Position numbers and translations under genes: made by a program
The notes under the pieces: model-generated
Databases searched by the model: none
What the model was told of the DNA's origin: nothing
What the model saw: the letters and a program-made list of their open reading frames with translations, nothing else
In this document: positions 1 through 14,900 of the stretch, in pieces
Numbering within the stretch: position 1 is the stretch's first letter
How the letters are laid out: every line of letters starts with the position of its first letter
From: Girardinichthys multiradiatus
Lineage: Eukaryota; Chordata; Actinopteri; Cyprinodontiformes; Goodeidae
Length of the DNA stretch: 64,000 nucleotides
Assembly: GCF_021462225.1 (NCBI RefSeq)
Contig: NC_061808.1
Coordinates: 23,907,119 to 23,971,118 of the forward strand
Direction: 5' to 3'

Positions 1-2894
1 AATGATGCAGAGGGTCTAAATCATCCCTGGGAAATATGGGGCCACACCTGTCCATGTACAATAATTAGCACAATTAACTGCCAGTTTGAACAAACAAACA
101 TTTTTTAATAAAAGCTCAACAAACTGAGCTGAGCTCCACTTTGTGCAGAGGTTTTGGGGACAGATCACAGCTTCCCAAGTCATCTGGCAAAATGTTATCC
201 TATATAAGAGAAAAAAGCCAGACATTGGTTTAAACAGAAGTAAAAGAAATAACACATGGTGAAAAAGCCACCGGCATTGTCCGCCCATTCAAGCATGTTT
301 AAAAACAGCTCTAATGTACCATTTCCCCTTCAGCTGTACTCCGTACGCAGTAAGCAGAGTCCTGTGCACCAACGGGGCTAACTTGCAGCACTTTGGAAGA
401 AACAGACAACCTTCAATAAGACAGCAGTCAGTCTTCTCTTTTTAAATCGCCAGTTACAAGCAACACAAAAATCTCTTTTTACGCCAGTAGTTAGGAGCGT
501 AAACATACTGTTGCTGTCAGAAAGAAATGTTGTGTTCAGAGCACCAGCTATAAGGCTGAGATTCACACAGACCCTCTGCCAATTAACAAAATCTTGCAGG
601 TTGATAAAACATTTGCAGCAACACGTAAATGCTCAAATAATTCCTCAGGTCAAATGATTTACAAGCTACACGTAGTACCAAACAACCAGGACATGCTAAT
701 TCATTCGCCTACAACGTGGGGATAAGAGACCTAAAAGATCAGCACATGAAGCCTGTCTGTAGGACAGCATTTATCACTTCATCACAGCCTGCTGTTCATG
801 ACTCAGTTCCTCAAACAGCTGCATGATTATAATTTGTTACCATGGTGGCCGCAAACAGAGCCGACACTTTGGCCCAATGGGTGACATCGGGCAATCAGAG
901 ATGTATGCGGGCTACGGTGTCTTACACTACAATCACACGCTGCTGACTTGCTGGTGCAATCAGATGCACCCACCAGACGTGAAAATGTTTTGGTTGAGCT
1001 TCTCATTTTACAGTTTTCATGTACAAAGTGGAGAAGAGATCCATATATTTACTAAACCATACCAAAGATGTTTGTGGCAAGCTCTTATCTGGAGTGACAT
1101 AATGAAAAGCAATAAAATAAACCAGTTTTCTTTAGCAATGCCTCCCCAACCAGCAAAGGTGGAGAACACCAGGGCTATGGGGTGATTTCAATTGAAAAAA
1201 ACCTAACCTGGTAATGATCAGATAAGTCAGTTTAAGACTTATCTGATCATCTCTTAAAACAGCTTCAAACTTGAATGTTTGCAATTTGACTCTATAGAAA
1301 ATATATGCAGTTTGGGTTTCCTGAAGTAGCAAACAAGACTTGCCTAAATCAATATTATCCTTTGAATTTGGGTGTTAAGCACAGGATGAATACTCATACA
1401 CATAAATGTAGACGTATGGCTTTCTGTTCAGTTCATTCAGATGTTTTAATGTAAGATAAATACACTGATAAGATCAGAACACCAATGTAATTATAAACAA
1501 GTGAGTGGGAGTATTTACATATCTATTTCTCTGCCAGTTCATTATATAAAGCAGCCACAGGAAGGAAAACATCATGTAGGCTGTAACAAACAACAGCCTC
1601 ACACCCAGGTTGCTGAAGCTGAAAATTCTCGGGGTGATCTAAAAAAAGAAAACTTGATTCTCAAGGATTGTGTGCAGTAAAACATTAGCGCTTTTCCCCC
1701 AAACATGAAGTCGATGGTCACAGTAAGTACTGAAATCAATCAAAAACTTTCATGCACTTATTTTTTCCTAATAATAAAAAAATAAAAGAAGAAAAAAAAA
1801 AAATCACAAAAGCTTAAGGATACATGCTTTGATGCATGAACAGGGATAAACAAGTAATTATATATTTATGTAAAACGGTAACGCATGTCAAACTATCTCC
1901 AGACTGCTACACATGTATAAAAAAGCTTAATGTTTGCTTGTATAAATGGTTAATCAGCACCTCCTCCCATATACCGCCCAGTCCCACAACATCCATCAGC
2001 TCCTGTTACACAACAGCACTAGGGTTTCTGAGCAGTCCTAAAATATTAAGAGACATGCTGTGCAACTGCAGACGTCACACACAGGCAACACTGCATGGAC
2101 AGGAACATAACCTTTACTCTTCTAAAGACTCCAGCTTGCACACGGGAAGCCAGTTGTAAACACAGATTGCTTTAAGAGTTGCCTTCTGAAAGTTTGATCA
2201 AACTAATGAACTTCTAAAGGAGCACCACCATTCATGTGTACCCCACACAGCCTTGTTATTTTTAAATGCTAACATAGGTTAAGAGTAGAAGAGGTGACTT
2301 TTGAGCTGATAAATGGCATGAATAGGCTCAAGTGAAATATTCCCTGATGTCTATCAGTGGGTAAAGACACTTGGGCTGCAGAAGGAATAGTTTCCGTTTT
2401 AAATGTTCAGTCCAACACAGTTCCTGTTCCAAACCCTAGATGTGCAGCAAACACACACTTTCAACCCGCGGTGTCAGATTACAGCACATATACAAAATAG
2501 TCTACAGTACAGACGGACTCAATCTGAAAACAAGCTTTGACTTCACTTCCTACACGTGACATCAATAGTTAACATGGGGGAGGGGAGAAAGACGCAAAAC
2601 TATCACTCTTTCATTGAAACGAGCCATTTACCGTCTTGACGAAACCCTTCCTTGTTGGTATACAAACACTATCACCTGCTTCCTCCTCCGACCATGCTCC
2701 TGCCAGCAAAAGATACAATCGCACAGACTACAAATACTGTGAGGCGCTTGGTCTATGGCTGAAGTAGAGTTTATTATATAAAATCAAAGTTAGGAACTGC
2801 TGTATGCCTACATTTTTGCCAGTCTCCTCTTGAAATACCAAAAAAAAAAAAAAAAAAAAATAGAACACCAAATGAGCAGATTTCCTATTCTCAC
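1..2894 (-). other. ppp2r5c intron, no exon seen
   Basis: AT-rich intronic DNA downstream of both first exons. I found no B56 coding exon, so the next exon lies outside the window. It holds an A-rich tract near 1779-1803 and a perfect hairpin at 1214-1250. Short open frames here have no recognisable product. Confidence 0.6.
1214..1250. repeat. Perfect 15-bp inverted repeat, 7-nt loop
   Basis: Left arm 1214-1228 (ATGATCAGATAAGTC), loop 1229-1235, right arm 1236-1250 (GACTTATCTGATCAT). The arms pair without mismatch. It lies inside a ppp2r5c intron. Confidence 0.85.
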
Positions 2895-2988
2895 CTCTAA
2901 AATGCATCAGGGCCGTAGGCTGGAAAGGCCCATTAGAGCTTGCTGTGTCCACAACCATCCCAATGGCAGTGCTAGTACATGCCAACAT
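2895..2988 (-). CDS. ppp2r5c: Alternative first coding exon of ppp2r5c (short gamma-type N-terminus)
   Basis: Starts with ATG at 2988 and runs to the donor G|GTGAGA at 2895/2894, giving 31 codons plus one base. The product contains [14 protein letters not shown], the signature of the short B56-gamma N-terminus. The 150 bp just upstream (2990-3140) is richer in G and C than its surroundings and probably holds the 5' UTR and promoter. A CCAAT box in minus orientation (ATTGG) lies near 3204. Confidence 0.8.
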
Positions 2989-5900
2989 CGGTGAGCTGAG
3001 GCAGGAGGCAGAGGAGAACGAGGCAGTCCAGGCTAAGGCGAGGAGCCAGCCTCCATTTTAGCACGAAAGCTGAGCAGAAAATGAAGCTCCCCTGCTGCTG
3101 GAGGGAACCAGCTAGTTAGTGATGTCATCTCTCACAGCAGCCCCGTGGTTGGCTGGCTGCACTCACATGGGTGAGTTGTCAGCATAAACAAACACGAGGG
3201 AAGGGATTGGCTGGTACACCAAAGGGGAAGGCCTGTTATTGTGATTGGGGAAAGAGCAGCTACATCTGTCAAGAGTTTTAAAGCACAGACTTCAGCCTGT
3301 TCAGTGGTTTATGCACAAAAATAGATATAAAGAGCTTGCCATTATCCAAATATTCTACTAAAAAAAAAATCCCAAAAAGGGTTAAATATTAAACTCCAAA
3401 CTCTTCAGCACATTAAATGCAACATTTTGCCTAATTAACATCAAGAATCAAACAGGACAAGAAGCAAATTTAGTCTAAAATGTTTATCTTGAATCAGGAA
3501 CCTGTCCTGCTGTTTATCGGGAACCCTCCACATATGCGCCATTCTTTGTGTTTTGCAGTTTTGGTGCATATGTCTGTTTGCTCTTGTGTGATAAATGGCT
3601 CATCAGGAACACAGCCTGCGCCCAGGTGTATGTGACTGAGAAACAGGAAGGCAGGAAGTCTCATTTCAAGCAGCACAGGATGTGCATGTACACTTCGCTG
3701 CATTCTGTCTCAGCAGCAGCGAGGACAAAACCCTGCACTATAAGGCTGTGCAGGAAAAGGGCAGGTCTAACAATATTGCAGACAGTTTAAACCGACAAAA
3801 GCATTCCCGCAAAGAAACTCAAGAGTGACTTAAACAGCAAATCAAGCAACACTTTGATGGCAATGCCTAATGTGTACCACACACACATCACATAAACACA
3901 TATCCAGGCAATATGCAAAGAAATACATGAAATATGAAAAAGGTGCAGTATATTTAAAAAACTGAATTACAGTTAAATAAGTTTCATTTTTGACTTGAGA
4001 TCAATAGACCAGTGAAACGGGTTATGTTCGGTATAAAACTAAGCATTTAAACTTTACTTGTGTGTATGTATGGCTTGGTGTGACATTTCTGTCTAAAGAC
4101 ACTGAATTCATTTTATCAACACCATTAACTAATCGCCTTTTTTTAAATAAAAACTAACAGAACAGCAAAGATTTTTCCTATTACTGCAAAAGTAACATAA
4201 CATATTGACTAATTCTACTAAGTTCACGCATGTTTTTATTACGTACCATGTATTTTCATACATCAGCAAAAACAGAATGAACATCCACTAAGTTTAGCTG
4301 GTCTACTTTTTGTTCCTTTTTTCTTTTAAACAGTGTAACCGAAGGAAGACGAGCTAATAATACCTGTTCAGGTTGAGGCTGCAATCAGCTGTTTAACAGA
4401 CATGCCAAGTGTTACGTGCAGCCATTGGTTCTAAAGCTGAGATTCTCCATAAACAAACATATTTCCAAACATTTAAATTCTTGTAAGCTAGATGGGCCAT
4501 GCACGATATATCGGCATTAATATGAGTATCGGCCAATGTTCAAAGAGTAAGACATGGCTGATATTAACAACCCATGTTTATTTCTATCTTGTTGCCATTT
4601 ATCTATTGGCCAGGAGGTACTTGTTTGGACATGTGACGATGAAAGTCACATACCCACATAATGGGATGTTTCACTGAAGCAGAGAAGCAATTTTAGCACT
4701 GTGGCCGTTTTTCGGGCCGCTGAAAATGCATACAATATATAGCGCTACATATCGTTAATCGGCCATAGCAATATTAATATCAGATACTGATATTGGCCCA
4801 AATGTTCATATCGGTGCATTACTAAAGCAAAAAGGGCAGTAGGCCTACTTTAACAAGTTGAACGACAGTGTGCAGCAACAGGTGGGGGAGTGGCAGCAGT
4901 AATGCTAAACTAATTCATTTAGTCTGCTCTTGCTTATGACATGCAGGCACGTTTTTTTCAAAATAAAAACTCTGGTAAAGACCGCAAAAAATTCAATCTT
5001 TTTATTCAGAAAGAAATGACATGGGGCAAAAGGTCAGTAACAGTTTTAATGTACTAACATTGTTGCCTCACTTCCACATATGTCTGCAATAGTAAGCTTA
5101 TATTAAGTAAGCCTGTTAGCTAATCAATCATTCACAGTAAGACTTCTCAGAAATCTTATGCAGAAGTATGAGGAACATGTAATCATATCAATAATTTTGT
5201 ATTTTGAATATTTGATGCATCAAAGACCTATTACAAAATGTCTGTTTATGCTGTCAACAGCTGACTCTCTAAACGAAAGTAAAGACAGGGTGCATCTCTA
5301 GCTTTCAGTCAATATGTAAACCACGACTCAGAAGGCCCAAACAACAGCTAAACGAGAATTATGCCATTACTATTAAGCAAGCACAGATATAAACAATATG
5401 AAAACAGGATCCACAGCCTTTATATATGCAGAAATAATATGATTTGTAATTAATGTTAGCGCTTTTAATCAAGCAGATACAACTTAAGAAAAGCTTTAGA
5501 ATTAGGATCAAATTTTCCAAAAGTAGATTAGTGCTAGTTTGTGTTTTCTGGGTAAAAATGTGCTGTGTTGTTATTACTTCTAAAAAACCACAACTAACAG
5601 CAAGTTGCACCTCTTATGTGGGTTTGAACTTCTGCTTTAGAGGGCCAGGTGGTGGATGGGTTGGGTAAAGAGGTGACGTGAAATTTAGAAACAAATTCTG
5701 ATAGGTCCTGGATATTTCGCCAACACTCATTTCATTACAAAATGCTAAATATGTAAACATGACACACAGGTTTGTAAACAAAAATTCTGACATTTGAAAG
5801 TTTTATTTGTAAACAAATTGCCTAAATGGAAAATATCTGCATCATAGCCTAAATTAGTCACAGAGTCCAAATCTCAGTGCAGCTGGATCTAAAACTAATA

Positions 5901-8900
5901 GTTTTAACTGTAATGAGGCCAAGTCTTATTCAGAAGGCTCTTTTATGTCATTCTGTTCCCTGGTCATGGTGCAACAAGACAACTAAAGTCAATACTGAAC
6001 GCATCCATCCAAACGCATGTCTGACACTGGCATTGGCCAGGCTGGAGTTTTCTGCTGTTTGTTTCAAAAGCTAAAAATAGCACAGAGTGAATTAATGAGA
6101 AATCATGAGGCTGCTCACCATGAGACCAACGGTTTCCTTGCTTGTGTTATAACAGAAATATACATTTATAACAGTCGGAGGATCCCAAAATAACACGAGA
6201 GGCTCTTTTACAGGTCTGCTGATCTTCAATGTCACGATCTTCTTGATGTGCTTAAGGCTCTCATCTATTTCGAGAAATAGACCAATCAACACAGCTGCGA
6301 ACAGGGGTTCTTTTAAACAGTCGCTGAACTTCATGTTCCCCTGAAGCGGTTCCACAATGACCCAAGCGCAGCTTTATTTAGATCCCAGATTTATTCACAA
6401 TTATCTGATGATACACAGCAGCAGACTCAAATTGAGAGTACTAACCTCAAATTAACAGATTAATGTTTCAATCAGGTTATCTGCAGCAATACTAGAGATG
6501 GAATGTTCTGTGTCAAAATGTTGTAAATGCTAAAGATGGCCTCTTGACCCAGTAGAAGGTTTCTCTTTCATCTACTCACCCCTTTCCTGTCCTATAATCA
6601 TTGACAAACACTTTCGGCTTGAAAGCAACTTAAAGTTCTAAGCTGCACTAAATTTACTTGCACCACAACGTCTAGTGGACACGTTTGATCGGCTTTCACT
6701 GCCCTGGATGTGCATGCTTGATGTTTACATTTAATGACTGAGATACTAAATCTGTCTAAATCTAAAAAGTGTGGTGGGGACATTATTATGAATCAGAAGA
6801 AAGGAAAGAGGCAGAAAAATGAGGTTTAATCGTAATGAATGTCATCTCAATATTTAAATGGTTTCCTGATATTGTCCAGCCATTGTCTACATTAACTTGA
6901 GATAAGGCAAACTCCTTCAAAATGTCAAAAATGTTTAATTTTCTCATCACCCATCATCTTAGTTGACTTTTTCTGTAGGGAGAACAGGTATTGGATACAC
7001 TGCTGATTTTGCAGGGTTTCCCACTTGCAAAGCATGTAGAAAGTCTTTCATTTTTAATCATAGCTGACGGAATCTAACACAAAAATATAGAAAATCACAT
7101 TGTGTGATTTTTAAGTAATTAATTAGCATTTTATTGCATGACATGAACTCATTATCTGTATAAAAGACACCTGTCCTCACACTCAAACAAACTCCAACCT
7201 CTCCATAATGATTAAGACCACACAGCTGATGGGCTACAGGAAAACAGCCAAGCAGCTTGTTGAGAAGCCAACAACTGTTGACACAATTATAAGGAAATGG
7301 AAGAAATTCAAGATGACGGTCAATCTCCCTCGTTCTGGGACTCCATCCAAGATCTCACCTCGTGGGGCATTGATGATCATGAGGAAGGTGAGTGATCAGC
7401 CCAGAACTACACGGCAGGACCTAGTCAATGACCTGAAGAGAGCTCAGACCACAGTCTCAAAGAACCATGGAAATCCTGAAGCACAAACAAGGTCCCCCTG
7501 CTCAAGCCAGCACATGTCCAGGCCCGCCTGAAGTTTGCCAGAAGCATCTCAAGTTCCTGGAGTGGTCTAGCCAGTCGCCAGACCTGAACCCAATCAAATA
7601 TCTTTGGTCGCAGCTGAAAGTCCCTATTGCCCAGTGACAGCCGCAAAACCTGAAGGATCTGGAAAAGATCTGTATGGAAGAGTGGTCCAGAATCCCTGCT
7701 GCAGTGTCTGCAAACCTGGTCAAGAACTACAGGAAATGTCTGATATCTGTAATTGCAAACAAAGGTTTTTGTAGCAAATATTAACTTTTGTTTTTCTGAT
7801 GTATCAAATACTTATGTCATGCAATAAAATGAAAATTAATTACTTAAATATCACACAATGTTATTTTCTGGATTCTTCTTTTAGATTCCATCGCTCACTG
7901 TTGAAGAGTAGCTATGATAAAAATTAAAGACTTCTATATGCTTTGCAAGTGGGAAAATCTGCAAAATCAGCAGTGTATTAAATACTTGTTCTCCCCATTG
8001 TATATAAACACCTTAATTATTGGGACTTTATCTATGAAATAATTTCACTACATTAATACAAAACAGGTTAGGTTAATTGGTCACTCTAAATTGCCCTTAG
8101 GTTTATGAATGAGTGTGTGTGGTTGTTTGTGTGTTGCCCTGCGATGGACTGGCGATCTGTCCAGGGTGTATCCTGCCTCTCACCCATAGACTGCTGGAGA
8201 TAGACACCAGCTCCCCCGCAACCCACTATGGAATAAGCGGTAGAAAATGACTGACTGACTAATACAAAACAATGTTATGCATTACTAATGCCATAAAAAT
8301 AAGATTATCCAAGCAACTGTATTTAATTTTCTTTTCGCCATCGGAAAACATACAGACCAATCAAATTCAAAGGTTTATAGTATTAAGTGTACATATTTAG
8401 TATTATTATTGTTTTTATTTTTTACACCATCATTTATTCATTGAGCTTTTGCAAGTTTTTGCATTTACTTTAGAAATTTGACGGATTCAGTCTTTAAAAA
8501 ACATGGCCACCTAAAAACTTGGCACCACTTGGTGCCGTTTTTTGTGACTCCAACAGGAAAAGACTAATGTAAGGACAACAAATATAAAGATGTGGTAGCA
8601 TATCAGTGATGTGAAATAAAAAACTAACATATGTAACCTTCTACGCCAGCAGGTGGCACCAAACCCTTTTAGACAGACTATGTATGTGGTGAAACGCCAG
8701 CCTGACAGGGGGAAAAATTTTTATGTGTTTCTTTCAATAAACACCAATATAACAGAAGTTTGATTTACTTGGAGTTATATTGTGTTGTTTAAGTGTTCCC
8801 TTTATTTTTTTGAGCAGTGTATATTTATAAAATAAATTTGATATAATTATTAACTTGACCGTCTAAGGGGGGCGGAGGTGGCACTTTTGCCTCCAGTTCT

Positions 8901-11900
8901 TACAAGCAAACAAAAAACTTATTTTAATTATAAAACTGTCTTAAAAAAAATGTACACAGATTATTTTAAAGCAATTGAAATCCTTAAAAAAACACACACA
9001 GAAGATGGGGTTGTGTATGCACAGTTTCTGGGTGAATGCATGGGAAAAGGTTGCTTTTGGCCATCCGTGTGGCCCTGCAGGACAGGGCTGTGGACACGCG
9101 TTTCCATCACAAGGTGGTGAACATGTCTGGAATGAAAACAGGCCAAGCAAACACCCTGTTTAGACAGGAGCAACAGATAACATCAACTGGGCCACTCTGG
9201 GATAATGTTTTGCAGAATGTTATCAAAGCTAACACTGAGGTGTGGGACGTACGCAGGTTTATCAGAAATTAAGTTACGCTCATTGGTTTCTTGGCACAAC
9301 ACCGATGTAACAGCTCAACAAAGACAAATACAGATTTCTTCTTACTGACTGATTCAACTGGCCTGTGTATCCGTTAGGCTTAGATCTTTCCAGAAGACTG
9401 AAAGGAGACCAAATTGTGCAGAACTACCCGTGTTGAAGTTGTTCAGCAAGTAGCGTAACAACCTTATCTCTGAGTCAAGTCTTTCCAATAGATCAACACC
9501 AAGAAAAATTCCTCTTTAAAGATATCTAAACCTTCTTTACGTACACTTAGAGCCAAGAAGAATAAAGTCTATCTTAAAAAGACGGCTTTACTTCAGTGTG
9601 GGACATTAAAGAGTGGCTGCAAAACCAATCTGAAAAGCTCCCTCTCTTTAAGCAAGAGGAACATAAATTTCCAAAACAGTACAGTAAGCCTTCAAACCCG
9701 TCACACACACTCAGCAATGAACATGCCTGGACTAGAAACACCCGAATAATTTAGAAAATATCTGTCTTTGAGATAACATGTATAATTATTTCCAACCACT
9801 CGGAGTCTGCATAATAAATCTTCTCTTCTAGGTTGGAACTTTGTTTTAAACATATATGAAGACATTTTTAATGCGACATTCAGGATTTTCCTGGCCGATA
9901 TGGATATTGTTTTTTTCTTTTTCTGGGGGTTTGAGGTCTAAACTGCCGATTCCCTTTTTGTCCGATTTCAAGTGTCACACCTAAAAGAAAAGAAATATAT
10001 ATATACTGCAAGTTCTTTGAAAGAGGTAACACTACTGAAGCAAACAGAAAATCGAAGAATTTCAAAATTATACCCAGTTGCTGCTTAAAAAAGCATGGGT
10101 CCCAAAAGCTGGATGGGATTCAATATGAAAAATGCACCAAAGTACACGCTTTTACAGTTCATGAGTCTATTGAGAGGAAATTGTTGGAATTCTAAGTTTT
10201 GATGTAATGAGGGAATAGCAGGACAAAAATACCCGATGTTCCAAAATATGCCCTGCCAATCACCAATCAATAGCAAATCATCTATATTCAATTTCTAGGT
10301 CAAATGATTGGGGAATTTGTCATTTTTAATATCAAACAGAGCATTTGACTGTTGACCTTTTTCTTTTTTATATTAATATCGAAGAACATTTTTAGATCTG
10401 AAACAATCCAAACTAGATTCAAATAAGAATCGAAGTCTTGACATTATTTTCAGTTTTTATCAACAGCAGTGATGGCATTATATAATTCTTTATTACTAAA
10501 AAAAGATTATTAATTATCACAAGAACTAGTCCCCCTGTGATAATATTTAAGCAATTCTATTTTTATGATTTTTGCCGGGATAACCGAATTTGTTAGTGTT
10601 TGAGCCATTGTTCTCCCATCAATAAATGTTGTAATGAATAAAATACTGTGATGAATATTTAAATACTTATTATTTTATGACTTCTATCATCGCACAAATA
10701 TTTACAGGATGGTAGCTCTATCCATCTGTTTGCTTTTGATTATTTCTAAAGCACTGCTAAAGACCAGGGACAGAACTGGTTTGTATATTCATGCATTCAT
10801 TAAGCAGAAATATGCCCAGAGGCTTTATGGCAATGTCCTCTGCTTATTGTTCCAGCTGATGGTAAGCTGACCGAAGCTAACATCTCAATATATAACTACA
10901 CAGTTCAGAGGAATAAGATACAAGGAATCTTAAAGTTGGAAAACATCTCCTCCCCTATCATCTGCAACACTGTAAAACACAGCGAACATGGAATTAAAGC
11001 TTTATCTCTGGATTACTACTAAATATAGACACTTGGGTTAAATCCAACACACAATCCATGCCATGTATGCCCTCTGTTTCCATGTATTGCATAACACCAA
11101 GTCCAGCTTAGTATTAAAATGCGGATGAGGAAGCATCATGGGATGTCCATTGACAATGGGAGAGGGTACAGAGTGAGTAAACAAAAATAAGGCTGAATGT
11201 ATGCTTGTTAGTGAGGCCTTTGCAGGGATTACATGAATGTTATATACTGTATGTTTAAAACAAAGACAAAAAAGACGAAAAGAAGCATATCTTCTTATTG
11301 CCTGCACTCATTTTGGACTCCTCCGAACCCCATATACATTTTTTTTTTAAGAATTAAAACAGCCGAAGGTGGTTGAGACTTTGTGATAAAGCAGAGATGG
11401 GTTCACAGTTAAATACCTTTGAAAGCGGGGAGTTTCTGCAGCTCTCTGCTGTTGCTCAGACTGAAGCGAGAGGAGCTTTGCCTCTTATCCTTTTTGACAG
11501 GTGTCTGGGAACCTAGCTGCTTCCCCTTTAGCAGCTGAGTGGTGGGGGGAACACTGTTGCTAGTCTTCCTGTTGGAGCTCTGCAGAAACAGGAGAAAAAC
11601 CCAACGTTACCCACACAGGACAATGCAACGACATGCTAAACAGAGGTGGACAGAGTGGGGGAGAAGAACACAAGAACTAGGAATTAGGAATGTCTTGCAT
11701 GCAGCTACGTGCCACGTCTTGCATTTCATTATAACCAGTATGTCGCCTCCTACTCAACAGGAAGTTGTTCAGCAACTGATAAACCACAATTTACCCTATG
11801 TATAGACACCAATATCGAAAGCATATTTTAGGTAAAAAATGCTCCAACGGGGGAAAAGTGCTCAGCTGATAAACTTGGCACTGAAATATGTAAGGCTTGG

Positions 11901-14900
11901 TCTGATCCAAATGTTGGATCACCTGAATGGAAAGCATTTCACTCAGCTGGTCCCGTCTGCCTGCTGGGAACCGTTCAACAACACGCTCCTGATGGCGCAG
12001 ATAAGCCTTCATCTGATGCAGCTGTGGACCTACCCGTCTGTCGTCTGCGTCACAGGGAATTTATCACATTCATTTAAGACCCGGCTAAAACTGGCTGTGC
12101 AATAACAGGAGCTTAGACTGTGCCCCTTATATTAATACAATGCGTCAAGTTGTTTGGAAAAACAAAAACGTAAATGTTTGTGAGAAATAAACTACTATAT
12201 TTTTCTGTGACCATTAGCTAAACTGTTGGTGAACGTAATGGAATGCATTTGTTATTTGTTTGTAAACAGGAAATGTTATTTTTCTAAAAGGAAATATAAC
12301 TACAGAAAATTGCAAACCAAACTGTGCTTGTGCTCACTGAACACACTCGGATCATTTCACAAATTTCAGCTTGCACAACTCTGAAATGCAGGCGACTTTT
12401 TCTTTTTAGATGCAACTATATGTGAGAGTCAAAGCTTATGTTACTGGAATAATTTTATACTATGTCTATCAAGGGCCAAAAGAGACATAATACAATAAAT
12501 GACTAAATAAATGCATGCATTTTATGAAAATTTCAGTTTATTAAAAAAATAGTCAAAAGCATATATAATTGTATACTTAATAAATCGGCACCTTTATAGT
12601 TAATATTTATGATAGTTATTGAACAAATGTATTTATTGGAACGCTGCACTTTTGGACCTTGATGTACCTGTTACAGAGGGGTAAAATAATAGCTTTTTGG
12701 GACAAGTAGCCCCTAAACAACATTATTAAGGCCCAAACATTTTGCTTATGATAAACATTTACAAACACCCAAGACACCGGTGGGTGATATAAAAATATTA
12801 GATTGTGAATGATTAGAAAGCGACTGCCAGCTGCAAAAGCAGAGAGATCGTGGGATCATCTGGGAGGTATGGTACATTCTACACATTGTAGTTCTGTGTG
12901 CCTGCTCAGACTAATGAATTTTATTGCTTTTTTTTTTTTATCAAATTAACTTATGTAGGAAGGAAAAAATCCTTATTGATTTTTAATGATGTAACATGAG
13001 CAAGGTATTTTATCAGTATAGTTGGTATTACTACTTAAAAATAAAAATAACATCTTCGGTTACCTTGCTATTAAAAACTCTGACACTCTTCAAGATGTGT
13101 CGCTGCAGACGTCAACAGAAGGCAGTGAAATTACAGCAGAAATATGTCTACTTTGGACTTTATAACTGTGCTAGGAAGTCTTATTGAAGATGTTTTGTCC
13201 TCGCTACAAGGAGTGGGAAACTAAAACAACCGTCCTCTCTAAATAAGCCAACATTTAGCTGGATGTTTTGGCTCTTCAGAATTGTCTGCTTTGTCTGCAT
13301 AACTTGTTATTGGTTTGTCATATCTATTGGATCACAAGCTTTATAGTGCGTATTTTTGGCATATAATAATGATAATAATAACCTCACTTCACTGCACATA
13401 AATCCACAGACATCTGAATGCTGTTTGCATTGTGTGTTCAAGCTGCAGGCTGTAACTTCTCCCTGACAGGTTGGTAACATAGAAGACATTCGGAGTGTGT
13501 CAATCACAGTGATAAAACACTGATAAATATTACAACTACTCATACCACTACTGCTCATTTTAAGATTTATGCTGAAGATAAACTTTAACTCTGAAAAATG
13601 TGCAAACATTAATCATCAGCTATTATATGGGCATATACTTTATGCCCATATAATAAATTCCAATTGTGCTCAACACAAACTGGTAAAACTATACAAACTA
13701 ATTAGAATCTGTTTTAAAATGTGATATATCGATTTATTTAAAACTGTGATTTTACAGTAAAAAAGAAACAGGGAATAGGCCCACCCCTAACTTAATCCCC
13801 AACATTAGAAACAATTCCTCATGTTTCTTAACACAAATTTGGGGTTTTCTGAAGAAGAAAAAAATGCACCGAACACGTATCTATTCAGTGGCAAGATAAA
13901 GGTCCGAACGCATTTAACTGCGTAATGCCTTTAACGGCACCATGCACCATATCGCATTCAAACAGCAATAATATCCAGGTGCAGCTAACTGTATGTCAAT
14001 GACCAACCTTTCAGCAGCTAGCTAAACATTAATAGCCCGTTATATTTAGCATTTGAAGCTACAATTCCTACAACTGGTGAAACAAAACAGTCTACTATAG
14101 ATGTGCTACTGAGACCAGCTGAAACAATTCGAGTAATTAGAATACAAACACCCACTATAAAAAATATTTCTTATAAATGCTTTAACTCTCCTGACTACCC
14201 ACTGTTTATACATAGAGCACTTACTATGCTCAATAAGGCATCACTAAGTGCTTTACCCATTCTAAAAACTGGGAGCAATGACCAAGCAAGCAAAATGAAA
14301 TGAAATACATAAATTGACGAGGGAAAAACAGAAATGTGTTCTTAGTATCATATGGATTCGAAGGACTTGGGGAAATGCAGCTATGTTAATCATTTTATTT
14401 CAATTAAACAAAAATTCCACATGTCATTCAAACAGGCCTAAAAGCTAATTGACCACAGCAATAAAACCTAATAAATACATATACTCAATAAAACATTAAA
14501 ATACATATAAAGTCAAACTAAAGTGGAGAAAAACCTCAATTTAAATTTTGTTGATATACAGCTTATTTAAAAACAAAGATTAGGAACACATTAGGTATTA
14601 TCAACTCTATAATATAAAATACTAAAAGCTAATTTTGAATACTTACAGTTAGCTGTATATCTTAGGTTTGCTATTAAAAATATCCTTATGCCACATTGCT
14701 TGTTTACTAGGTTGAAACAATTTCTCAAACTGTACAGTTTGAGAAAAATAATTTGAGAAAGAAAGTCAATTAGATCATGTAAAATACATTGTTTAAACTT
14801 TACAATAGATCACAAAGTAAATATATCCTAACAAGTTAACATTCTACATTTTAATTTGATGCAGACATTTACTAATGCTATATATTCCATACGCTCCCCC

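Larger units (their letters stand above)
3141..11416. other. ppp2r5c intron between the alternative first exon and long-form exon 3
   Basis: About 8 kb of AT-rich DNA. Apart from the mobile elements listed separately (4499-4821, 6976-8822) I see no coding exon. The stretch 8870-9300 is less AT-rich and has several short overlapping frames, but none matches a family I recognise. Confidence 0.5.

Noticed and set aside
823..1185. 120-codon plus-strand frame at the left end
   Set aside because: Intronic to ppp2r5c, not protein-like, no splice sites or homology that I recognise.
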